From assembly GCA_038503075.1 (NCBI GenBank), contig JBCAML010000004.1:455149-519148 (forward strand): 64,000 bases of DNA, in the 5' to 3' direction. Shown here in pieces: positions 33,886 to 45,400 of this stretch (position 1 is its first letter; each line of letters begins with the position of its first letter). The position numbers were made by a program, and so were the translations under genes. The stretch is from Gyromitra esculenta (taxonomy: Eukaryota; Ascomycota; Pezizomycetes; Pezizales; Discinaceae). A model generated the notes under the pieces. The model was not told the origin of the DNA and searched no databases. It saw only the letters and a list, made by a program, of their open reading frames with translations.

Positions 33886-35744
33886 GGTAATGATGATATT
33901 GTTTTGATAGTAGGTGGTACGATCTACAAGGATGATGCAGCGATAAGAAACAGAAATTGAGTAACGAACAATGGTGATGGTTACGAGGAAACGAAGAAGT
34001 TTAAGTGAGGAGGAGATCAAGAGATGGATGATGGACGATGGACGATAGATGATGAAAGGGGTAGAGAGTTGTAGTTGAGATGGCTTTAAGTAGCGGATTT
34101 AGATTTTTGTTGAGTCCCAGCCCCCAAAATTACCCGTTGACATCAGCGGTTGATTCGAGGGCTTACGATGATCCAGCCTTTGTTAGGGTTGCCGTGTTGT
34201 TGATCTCGTCGACGATAAGCACTTTGTAGGATTTTTATTTTTACTGTCTACAATCACTGTTAAATTAATTTGGTCCACGGCTTATGGATTGATATAGGGA
34301 GAGGATAGAGTATGATACAAGTACATATAGTTTGGACATCCAGGAGGATAAGGTAGATTGGAAAAATTGACAGTTATCACTCCTAGAACTATATGTAAAG
34401 CTTAAGCTACACATCATATCTACGATTCGATAATGTTAAACTTTCAAGTCCCGCTCGACTCCAGTCACGAAACCCTCGACCCTAGGTCCATAACATTAGT
34501 GGGACTGATAGCAGTATTGAAAAAGCGGGAGAATAGTATAAATCAGGGTATATAGGGATCATATACTGCGATAACAACTATCACTTCTTTTCTACTATTA
34601 CAATAGGTAACTTGTTGTAGAACGGCTTCCTAATGTGAGAGCGCACATGGTTTGGGGCGCACCCGGACAAAGCAATGAGTTTGGATAAGGGACTGGAGAC
34701 TGAGAGTTGTCAATTCTTTGTAGTCGGGAGACAAAAAGTTTCTTAGCATATATACTGAGCTAGAGAGCGCGCTCTAGAGAGGACAATTACTTGATATATT
34801 ACAACATAACTGTTGGAGAAGCTTCCTAATACGGGGTGCCTCCACGGGTGTGGCTTCGGAGTCGGAAATGATTGAGAGACAGGTGCCCGAGCACACGGGC
34901 ACTTGGGCGCCCGGAGAGAGCTATTTAGATAGGGGCCGTATGCCCACCCCAAACAAGCATAAGCAATACAAGCAATCGAGTCCTCTATTCCTCCCTACAC
35001 GCCCCAATATTACAACAATAACTCTGAGTAGGAATTCGAGTGATATTGTATGATCAAGTGGCTACTACGCCCGTGATTTACTTGAAATCGGATCAGTCTA
35101 ATCTAATATATCTAAATGTAGCGATAAACCAAAAGTGCTATTAAACTTCTACAATAAAGCAATAAAGATCGTGAATAGCTACATGTACAGGTTTCCCCTG
35201 AAACTCTCGAGTTACCCACATGATTCAACTTTCATAAGAACTGACCTAATAAGGAGTTGATGCGTAGCATGACAAATATATGTCTAAGAGTAACTTTTTG
35301 GTGAAGCGATTGGATTAGCCCTTTTTTGTTGGTAATTACCTTCGCCAGTTTAATGCGGCTGTTGACTGGATACATGTATAAATCGCGACTATAATTGTAT
35401 GTTCTAAGTTGCTTGTAAGATGAATTGTATTATGAGGGAGTATTTATTTTTAAACAATATGCATTGATATTACTGGTTGATAAAATATCAGAGGTTGGTA
35501 TAGCCATACTGAAACTAGGAAAGACAGAATCAAGAAACTTCCAATATTATTTGATATTCAAAAACACTGACTGAAACTCCCCATAGGCGAAGACAATATC
35601 ACAGCACAATAGCATGTAAAAGAAACAGAAACAGAAACAGAAACAGAAAACAACAGGAAACGTTTTTATTTATTCCAGCAACTGACATGCATATGGCTCT
35701 CCCAACAAAATCACGCTTTAATAAACGAAAATGCCTCACTCCAC
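33886..35744. other. Intergenic region
   Basis: This holds the upstream region of the retropepsin/RNase H-like gene and the 3' flank of the ABC transporter. It contains degenerate GATGGAC-type short repeats near 34020-34060 and a hexanucleotide run at 35621-35649. No gene is supported. Confidence 0.5.
35621..35649. repeat. Hexanucleotide microsatellite (GAAACA)n
   Basis: There are nearly five tandem copies of GAAACA about 100 bp beyond the stop codon of the ABC transporter gene, presumably in or near its 3' UTR. Confidence 0.75.
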
Positions 35745-38700
35745 TCAAGTCAAAGTCTGTTGCTTGCTCATCCCGGCATAAATCCCACCTCTACTCACCA
35801 ATTCATCATGTCTCCCACACTCCACCACTCGTCCTTGATCGAAAACGTAGATACAGTCTGCTTTTTGTATACTCGCTAACCTATGCGCAACTGCGATGCA
35901 AGTTCGCCCTCTACTGGCGCTCGCAACCGCCTCCTGAACAAGCTTCTCAGAATGGGAATCGAGCGCCGAGGTAGCTTCGTCTAACAGTAGAATAGCTGGG
36001 TCACGCATAAGTGCGCGAGCAAGTGATACACGCTGTTTTTGGCCACCGGAAAGAAGAGAACCGTTGGCACCACAGTCGCTGTGATTGTTAGGATGACTAA
36101 CAATAGTAGAGAAGGGTAATGATTGATCACTCACGTTTCATATCCTTGTGGTAAGCTCATAATAAAATCGTGCAGACCACACATCTTACAAACTTTCTCC
36201 ACTTCCTCTCTACTGACTTGGCCTCCACTCGTCGCGGGAGTTGCACCAAGTCCAATATTGAAAGCTACGCTTCCTGGAAACAGGCACGGTTCTTGGCTCA
36301 CTAATGCGATTCTGCTTCGATGGTTCCTGACAGGTAGGCTTCTAATGTCCTCGTTGTCAATAAGGACGCTCCCGCTGTCGACATCGTAGAACCTCTCTAG
36401 GAGAGCAACAGCGCTGCTTTTCCCCGCGCCAGAATAGCCCACGAATGCAACAAATTGACCAGGGTTGACCGTAAGTGAGAGACCGCGAAGAACAGGAACA
36501 TTTGGTCGTGTTGCATAGCGGAAATGAACATCGTGGAATTCTACCTTGCCCTTACCTCTGCGTACAGGTGGCATAGATTCCTTCTCCATGTTGGGGGTTG
36601 GACGAAGGAGTGCAGGAGAGTCGGTAGATGGCCTATCGATATCAATTGTGGGCCTTTGATCATGCAATTTGAACACACTCATTGCGGCTGTCTTTGCTCT
36701 AGTCACCTCTGGTGCCAACGAAAACATCTGTCCACTCGCCTGTGCACTAAACAGGAGTGCCGGCAAGACAATAAAGAACTCCAGCGTTGAATAGTTCCCG
36801 TCCCGGACCTGACGACTTCCCCAGTAGTATGCCAATGCATATACGAAATACGTAATCGCAAGTGCAAACGCCAGCCAGAAGTTCCCTTGCACGATAAACC
36901 GCAAACTCTCGCGATACGGCTTATCGACAGCCTCAGAATAGAGCCGAGTAACATCTTGCTCTCTCCCAAGCGCAGCGATAGTACGGATAGCTGTACATGC
37001 CTCAGTAGCAAGAGTGGCTGCGTCAAGATACGCAGTTTCGTGCCGCTGCTCAAACTTCGCCAGCACCCTGAGTCTGAGGAATCCAGAGACTATCATAATT
37101 GGGACCGCAGCGAGAAGTACAATAGCGATTTTCCATGCGACTACATGTGCGAGAATGATCCCGCCAAGCATTGATGTGGTGACGGAACATATCGTACCGA
37201 GAATGACACCGGATAGACCACTGAGATGGCCAGTGTCCATGTTCAGCATGCTCATTAGTGCACCGGGTGAGTGCGAAGGAGACTGGAACCACTCAATGTC
37301 TTGCCTCAATATCGTGCGGAGTGATTTATCGCGGATACGTCTGATGAGTCTCTCTGACACGATACCGAAGGCTGATCCGCTGATGGTGTATGCGCATAAT
37401 GCAATTAATGCAAGTACAAAGAAAATCAAGCTGAAAAAGTCCGCGCGTTCTTTTAGTGATGCGGCATTCTTTTGGTTGTTGAGGATACTGATAAGATTTC
37501 CGAAAACGATGCTCTCTCCCAAGATGATTCCTCCGGTGACAATACTCGCTATGAGTCCAATTGCAATGATCGGAATATCTGGTTTGCTTAGTGTCAAACA
37601 TCGTCTTAGCAATGTACTCGCTGGGTAAACCACTTCTGCTTCCACATCTTGGCCCACGTTCTCCTTCTCCTTCATTACCTCCTCGCTCTTCTCCCCTACA
37701 TTCTCCGTGAGATTCATCTCCTCCACTTTCGTCCTTGCAGAACTCAAACTACTCGCACTGCTCTCTCCTGATAGTAGCCTCTGCGCTTTCACCAGCTCAT
37801 AATAAGCCCCCTTCCTCCCCACCAAGGCCTCGTGTGTTCCCTCCTCCACGACCTTTCCGCCTGCCATAACGACAATCTTGTCTGCACCTCTAACCGTCGT
37901 CAGTCGATGTGCAATCATAATCGTCGTCCGACTCTTGCTTGTGCGCGCCTTCTCCAACGCATCCTGAATGACCGCTTCACTACTTGCATCCAACGCAGAA
38001 GTCGGCTCATCAAGTAGCAGAATCGCCGGGTCACCCACGAGCGCACGAGCAAGCGAGACACGCTGCCGCTGGCCACCAGAGAGCTGCGTAGTCCCGCTAC
38101 CGCCAATACGAGTATGAAACCCGTCCGGAAGATTAGAAATAAAGTCAAACGCATTCGCGTCTCTCGCAGCCTGATAACATAGCTCATCTGTCTCTGCAGT
38201 GCTTAAGCCCTCTTTATGAAGTAGTCCATGTTTAATATTCTCCATGATTGTCCCCGAGAATAGAACTGGCTCTTGGTCTACCAGCGCGACATGTCTACGG
38301 TATTCCCGAACGTTTAGATCTCGTAGGTCCTGGCCGCCAACTAGTATCCGCCCAGAAGCAGGATCGTAGAACCGCATCAACATCGCCGCAACTGTGCTCT
38401 TCCCGCTTCCGCTGGGCCCAACGATTGCCGTGACTTTGCCGGCTTCGAAGGTGAGGTTGACATCCTCAACGACCCTGACGGCTGCTCGCGCAGGGTACAC
38501 GAACGTGACGTTTTCCAACACGATATTATTGGCTTCCACCGGCTGTGGCATCTGTAGCCCCTCCGCCGAGTACACATTGATACTGGGATCCGGGCGATCT
38601 AAGAGGGAGATAATCTTCTGTCCTGCCGCCGCCGCTAACGCAAATGTCTGCAAGAACGGGCCGAACTGGCCCACCACGAATGAAGCATCAAGGATCAAAA

Positions 38701-39864
38701 AGACAACAGTATACACCGTTCCAGCGCCTTCGTCGCCAGTAAACAATCCCCGTGCGATCTGCTGCGAGCCTTCCCAGAATGCGAGAGCGTTGGCTGCGTA
38801 ACTAATGTGAGACATTGTATCAGTACGCTGATTGGCCCGAAAAGTAGTACATAGGGCTAGGGTTAAAATAATAGTGAATGATAGCTTACGCAACGAAGAA
38901 AACCAATCCCAACATCGCCGCACTACAAATTGCCTTTTTAACCCCTCTGATGACCGCCGGCTTCATATAATCAAGATGCTCATCTGCGAGTCTATCAAGC
39001 GCATCAAAAGCCTGCACGACCTGCACGGCGGTGATGGCACCCTCGGCGACCGAGGTGGCTTTCTCACTATACTCGGTTGCCTCACGGGCATACTTGGCCA
39101 CAGCCTTCGAACCGCCATAGACGACGATAAACATAGCTGGCACAACACCCGCAAACAAGATCCCCGTCAACCGCGCATTCATGATAAACCCAGTGGTAAA
39201 CGCTGCAACAAAATACGCAAATGACTGCAAGAACAATCCCGCCTTCTCTGACGTGCCTAATTGGATAGTCTGCGTATCGGCAGTTAAACGATTCGCAATC
39301 TACATCTTCGTTAGTCCACCCAATAGTAGTAGTGGTGGTGGTGGTAATGATAGTACTCACATCCGGACACTCGACCTCAAACCATCCTACATCCATCCCC
39401 ACCGCTTTCGCTAATAACTCTTCCCTCAACCCCCTACTAACCCGCTCCCCGACCACTCCCCAGGCCGTCGCCCACCCCCACGTCACAAAGAAGTACGCCA
39501 CCGCCACACCCAACAACTGTCCAATACGGATCTTAATCTCATCTTCAGTAGGCGGGAAGCTGTTGATGATTTTTCCAAAAATGACACCAATGAGCGGTAA
39601 TGGAATTCCAGCTGCGAGCGCAAGTACCACCGCTGCGGATAAGATGCATTTGTCGCGGAAAGTGGTAAGGGGGCGGTATAGTGTGAAGTAGGACGATTGC
39701 AGTTTGAAGGGGTGACGGAGACCAAGCAGAGAGAGGATCGGGAGGGTTGGTGAAGGTGGAGCAGAGGCGGCGATGGAGGGCGGTGCGTTGGGTACTGTGT
39801 TTGGGTTTAGGACGGAGATGTCGATGCTGTGGCGATGGCCGTGAGCTGGGTCTGAATGGGACAT
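35745..39864 (-). CDS. ABCB-type full ABC transporter (MDR-like), siderophore-cluster candidate
   Basis: Four exons in transcription order: 39361-39864, 38890-39299, 36135-38801 and 35745-36078, giving 1304 residues. Introns are 61, 88 and 56 nt with GTGAGT or GTAAGC donors. The layout is (TMD-NBD)2. The first membrane domain begins near residue 75 after a Pro-rich cytosolic leader. NBD1 has Walker [10 protein letters not shown], signature LSGGQRQR and Walker [16 protein letters not shown]2 has [17 protein letters not shown] and [13 protein letters not shown]. All ATP-binding elements are intact, so an active exporter at the plasma or vacuolar membrane is expected. Its start faces the NRPS gene across a 2.5-kb region with three SreA-type sites, so co-regulation and a role in siderophore or intermediate transport are inferred. 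A general drug pump is the alternative. Confidence 0.9.
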
Positions 39865-40557
39865 TGTGCCGGTGGCTGTAGTAGCAGTAGGTGGTGGGGA
39901 GAGGGAGGATTGGGGTATTGTCAGTGTTCAATTGGACAGCCGTGAAAAGTCCTGAGAAGTCGTGAATGGTCTTGAGCAGTCTTGAACGCTCCCGCAACCT
40001 TTCCAACCCTCGGGGAGTCAATCCAAAGTGTAGAAATCCGGGGACCTAGCTAGACCCCGAAAACCGTAGAAGCTATCGTTGGAGGGTATCAAACGAAAAA
40101 CACAAAATACCAAGAGGAAAAAGCCCGCAGAACGGAATACCTATATCCTTTCTCGAGAGGAGATCGAGAACTCAAATCATCCATAAGCCCAAACTGTCTC
40201 AATCGCTACAGCAAAAACCACCCAAAACTCAAAAGCCAACAAAATCCCCTCTAGCATGTACCGAGTATACATGGTGATCCATGAAGAAAAAGAAAACGCC
40301 AAAAAAAGAACAGCGGATCAGATATCTCAATCAGAACAACACCCCCTCGCAGTGCAGCATGACGAACTAGTGTCCTATATAACGATGATCAGATCTAGCA
40401 TTGGCATTACCTACAAGTAATGGTGAATACTGGGAGTTCTAGTGTGCTATTCCGTCACTCGCATGCAGCAAATTATGATGCTCCGTACTATCAGATCGGG
40501 GGCGAGAATTGTCGTATAGTGCCTCCGTTTTTCTTGGCTTTTCCGTGGGTGGGGCGG

Positions 40558-40566
40558 ATCAGATAA
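40558..40566 (+). promoter_or_regulatory. SreA/Fep1-type iron-GATA site ATCAGATAA
   Basis: Exact match to ATCWGATAA, the extended GATA motif bound by fungal iron repressors. It lies 694 bp upstream of the ABC transporter start. Confidence 0.65.
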
Positions 40567-40793
40567 TGTTGTAATTACAATTACCAGGGTGGGGATCCGG
40601 ATCTGATATTGCAATTAAGCACTGGTGGGGGAGGAGTGCATGAGCAGTACTGTGCATCACTAGTACGGGGATAAGAAGGAAATAGATGTCCATCAGAGCT
40701 GTTTACGGATATAGGATATTATTTTTTTTCTCTCGAGACCATACGGCAGATGTTGGTATCAAGCCTTTGTGATGGCCAAGTAGTGACGGCACA

Positions 40794-40802
40794 ATCTGAT
40801 AA
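40794..40802 (+). promoter_or_regulatory. SreA/Fep1-type iron-GATA site ATCTGATAA
   Basis: Second exact match to ATCWGATAA, 236 bp from the first and in the same orientation. Confidence 0.65.
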
Positions 40803-41058
40803 CGACAGCCGTTGATTTTCCAATGAAACAAAAGCCTCAATTGGCGCGAGTTACCATTGCTAGTCTCCGAAATAGCGACGGAAGGCACTGAAATTCCGGC
40901 GACACCCCGTGATAGTCCTATTCTTGATCTCCAGATCAAGCGAAGCAATCTGCATTAAAAGAATGGCAGGGAAAAACTCGCCCAGCAAGCCAGACCGTCC
41001 TGTCCAGTTCATGCATCCCAAACGTCGAAGCTAAGCTCAACGCGCCTGACGCAATCGA

Positions 41059-41067
41059 ATCTGATAA
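41059..41067 (+). promoter_or_regulatory. SreA/Fep1-type iron-GATA site ATCTGATAA
   Basis: Third exact match in the same orientation, 265 bp from the second and about 1.35 kb upstream of the NRPS start. Confidence 0.65.
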
Positions 41068-41342
41068 TATCATCGGCGCGAGAAACCAAGACTGGAGTTT
41101 GATCCTGGATTGATTAGACAACGAGCCAGGGTGGCACGGGATGATGGCCGATTGATTGATTAGACAAACCCCACTTATCAATCGAATCAAATCAAGATGC
41201 CAGGTGCCTTGCGTGGTTGACCTGCAGCGTTGATTCGGGTCAGAAAGCTGACCTGCAGGAGCGAGCGGGTCAGAGCATTGCATCACCGCGTCATCGCGTC
41301 GTTGACAGGGAGACGGGAAGCGATGACCTTCTGACCCATGCA

Positions 41343-41367
41343 TCTCGTCTCGTCTCGTCTCGTCTCG
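41343..41367. repeat. Pentanucleotide microsatellite (TCTCG)5
   Basis: Five perfect tandem copies of TCTCG, followed by degenerate copies, in the divergent promoter. Confidence 0.85.
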
Positions 41368-42411
41368 TCTTCGTGTCGTGTGGACGGGGAAACGGCGACA
41401 GCGGCGGAGACGAGGACCCGTTTTCTTCACCTCACGCGCCTGTTTGTGGGGGCGATCAATCGTGGACTGCCAGACTGCTACAGCATCCAGATGACAACCA
41501 GGTGCACATCGACCGCCCATCATTCCATTTTGCCATTTCGTACCACGGAGCTCAAAACGGGTACTGCATCGCTTGGTAATAAGCCTTCTCTGACTGGCTG
41601 CTGTCCAAATAATAATTCTATTGCTTTTTCTTGGTACCTAACAGTGCCTTTCTCACGAATAAGAGGGTGAGAAAGCTTAGGGTGGTGTGGTACTGTGGGT
41701 GAATTTATTCCATGTAACTCTGCTAACAGGGTTTTAGTGCTAAGAGGTACCTCCCTCTTAAATCTCACGACAATTTTACAATCCCTTCCCGCGCGGAATA
41801 GAAGCCGTTCAACTATCGTAAAGATATCCGTGGGCAAGGCCTAGCCTTCTGGAAACTCTACGTCTACTCTACTTAGATAGCTACATATTCTGGTGCTTCT
41901 CCGTAGTTGCCCCTCCTGTGTGCTGCTGGTGCAAAGGCTTCCATACTACATACTACATACTTGCATACTGCAATAACCCGCATCCGTAGCCCTATCCACC
42001 ATACATCTCTCTCGTGAAGTCGCTGACCGCTCCGTCTGCTCAAACCGGGTACCGGCAGATTAAAGTCTTTGCTTTTTTCACTCCACGATAAATACCGATA
42101 TTCTCTGTCCGCCAGGTAGTTTATTTATATTCTTCCTTCGAGCTGTTTCATCGCTTTGGAGGTTTATCGGACAAACGCAATCTGTTTGTCTGTATTTTGG
42201 CTGCAGGGGCTACATGAATAGTAGCTATTAGCACTGCATAAACTCTGTTTTGTGCGTTCATCGCTCTATGCGGTCCGTCTATTGAGCATATATCGAATAT
42301 ATTCTACCTACTACAACCTCAATTATCTATTTCAATTTCATCATATACCATTCCTAAGCTTTCAGCCCTAGAATATCTATCAATCTACCTACCAATACTC
42401 GAATACTCAAC

Positions 42412-45400
42412 ATGACGGACCAGCTGGTATATCGCTATACCGTCTTCCCAAATCTCCATGCAAAAATTAATGTCGAAAACACTGGCACCCTCAATTCTGG
42501 GAATTTCCCACTTCCTGCCAACAGTGCTAAAGAAACGCTTATCCTCGGATGGGCATTCCTCCTCCTCAGCCATGTCCCTGGCGAAACTGCCGTCTTCCGC
42601 GTCGACAATCAGGACGTCAATGTCGAGCTCAACGGCGGAAAAATAACGTATATCCCGAATGAAAAAGTCGAGATGCCGGCAGAGGATAAAACTGTTGGTA
42701 GATTCTCAGCAGTTTATTTTCAAGATGTAAGCATATTCTATGCATTGGTTTATGTTTTGGATATAGAGAGTTAACTGCGATTGATAGGCGCCTGGTGATA
42801 TACGTCCGCAGCTCTACCTGACTGCTGATATCGCTACTGCTACTATGTGCTTGTTTGCAAGCTCTGAGATTGCTCCGCCTGCGCATCCTCAGGCTCTAGT
42901 TGAACAACTATCACACATTGTGGCTAATATCGCCGTGACGCCGTTTGCATCGATATCGTCTTTTCCCGCAAGCTCCGAGTCTAATCAGGAGGAGCAATCT
43001 ATGCTTCCCCATGATGGCCTCTCAATTCTAAATCCTCACCCTAAGAAGCTCCCTGGTCCAACTTTGCTCCACCAACTCATTCGCTTCTCCGGTCATGGTG
43101 ATACCATCGCTCTCGATTTCTTGCACGCCTCTGGACAGGAGCGGACTACATACAGCTATGCCGAGCTCGACATACTATCGTCTCAATTCGCGCTCAAGCT
43201 CATTCCGCACCTCCCCAAGTCCTCCAGTACGGCCTTAACAGTCCCCGTTCTCCTCCCGCAGTCCCCGGCTCTCTACGTCGCCCTCCTGGGGATTCTCAAA
43301 GCCGGGGCTGCATTCGTTCCACTGAACCTCGACGCTCCGACATCACGCATCCAATTCGTTGCCAATGACGTCGGCGCGTCCTGCATCGTAACTAATAATG
43401 CCTTCTCCACTCAATTCACTTGGGATACATGCCCACCAATAGTCCTAGTCGAAGACGACGACCTCGACACCTCCACCACATCCTCATTCTCGCTCCAAGG
43501 TCTTCTGAGCCTTCCAGACTGGATTAACCCCCGTAGCCCCGCTTATATCATGTACACCTCCGGATCCACCGGTACTCCCAAAGGTGTCTCAATCTCACAT
43601 TCCGCCGCAACTCAAAGCCTCCTCGCACACGACCGCCATATCCCCCATTTCTCCCGGTGGCTTCAATTCGCTGCGCCAACGTTCGACGTGTTTGTATTCG
43701 AGATGTTCTTCCCGCTTTTCCGCGGGGCGGTACTAGTTGGCTGTGAGCGCGCTCGACTCCTTGCAGATCTACCAGGATGCATCAACCACCTCGACATCGA
43801 CGCAACAGAGCTGACGCCAACAGTTGCAGGCCACCTCCTAGGCCGCCGCGAGAACGTCCCTGGTCTCAAGGTCCTATTAACGATCGGCGAAATGCTGACG
43901 CGCCAGATTGTGAATGAGTATAGTGGCGGGGTGCTACAAGGGATGTATGGGCCGACCGAAGCAGCCATTCATTGTACGCTCACCGGCAACTTCTGCGCGG
44001 ATGCAAAAGTTGGTGATGTTGGTGTGCCATTGGATACTGTATCTGCGTATATCATTGGCCCCTCTGCGGAAGTAGAGGTGCTACCGCTTGGATGGGTTGG
44101 CGAGCTTGCGATTGGAGGGTATCAGCTTGCGGATGGATACCTCAATCGACCAGAACTTACTGCTGAGGTGTTCTTGGAGTCGAAGGTGTATGGGAGGATA
44201 TATCGCACTGGTGATCGGGCGAGGATCTTGCCGGGGGGTCGGATCGAGTGTTTGGGCCGTGTAGGTGCCGGACAGGTCAAGCTTAGAGGCCAACGTGTTG
44301 AATTAGGGGAGGTGGAGGAAGTTGTGCGCAGAACTTCTGGGGTAGAGGGTGTTGTGGCGAGTGTGCTTGGTGGTACGATGGTTGTGTTTGTTGGTGGGAA
44401 GGTTGAGAAAGCGGCGGTTTTGGAGACTTGTAGGAAGTGGTTACCGGTGTTTATGGTGCCCGGCGATGTGGTTATATTTGAAGAGCTGCCGAGGCTACCG
44501 TCTGGAAAGACAGATCGGAAGAGGCTGGATCGGGAGTATTTTGAGATGGCCCGGGATAAGGAAGCTTGTGTTGAAGAAGCGTTGCGTGGTGGGGAGCGGG
44601 TTCTTGTTGATGCCGTTGCGAAGCTGCTAGGTGTTAGACCTTCTAGAGATGGGGGTTTAATTGCTCTCGGGCTCGACTCGATCCAGGCTATTCGGCTGGT
44701 GGCTGCGCTCAAGTTGTTGGGGCTTAAGGTAGAGGTTGTGGACGTGCTCAAGGTGGATACTATTGCTGGTATCGCAGATATTATTTCCAATCGGAATGAC
44801 ACCAAGCACGAAATCTCCCAAAATGAAGCTGCCATTGAGCGCTTCTCAGCTGTTCACTCTGCTGGCCTTTCTAAAATCCCCTCAAAGGATATGAACGACG
44901 TTGCGGATATTCTGCCCTGTACCGCCATCCAGGAATCAATGCTTGCGGAAACTGCACAAGATGCATCTGCATACTGTAACTGGATTCTCCTAGAGCTTCC
45001 ATCATCTCTTGAGACTACTGTGGTAGAGAGGGCATTTAGAAGCGTTATCGACCGTAACGAAATCCTACGCACAGGGTTTACGATTGTTAATGACGGATTC
45101 GCGCAGGTCGTCTGGCGTGCATCTCGGCCTGGTCAGTTTACTACTGCCAGTAGTTGGGAGACGGAGTGGAGTATCACGACGGAGTGTCTCTTGGAACCGC
45201 CTTTTTCTGCAACTCTAGTAAGAATGGACGGCGTGTCGAAACTGAGCGTGCAAATTCACCATGCGCTCTACGACGGCTGGTCCTGGGAACAGGTCCTTGC
45301 AGATTTTAACACGTTGTTGCGTAACGAGATACCGTTAGCTAGACCGCAGTTTAGGAAGGTGGTCGAGTATGAACTATCTCGGCCTCTGGCTGCTAAGGAG

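Larger units (their letters stand above)
39865..42411. promoter_or_regulatory. Divergent promoter region between the ABC transporter and NRPS genes
   Basis: This 2.5-kb region separates two divergent start codons. It holds three exact ATCWGATAA sites (40558, 40794, 41059) and two one-mismatch versions (40317-40325 ATCAGATAT; 40601-40609 ATCTGATAT). It also has a TCTCG microsatellite at 41343 and a short hairpin near 41647-41676. No convincing gene lies within it; the frames at 40936-41670 on both strands overlap each other and match nothing known. Confidence 0.7.

Noticed and set aside
40936..41670. Overlapping frames of 110-195 codons between the transporter and NRPS genes
   Set aside because: They overlap on opposite strands, run through a microsatellite and have no domain; the region is better explained as a promoter.
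41647..41676. Hairpin CTTTCTCAC/GTGAGAAAG as a transposon end or regulatory element
   Set aside because: The stem is only nine pairs, and no matching second terminus or target duplication was found.
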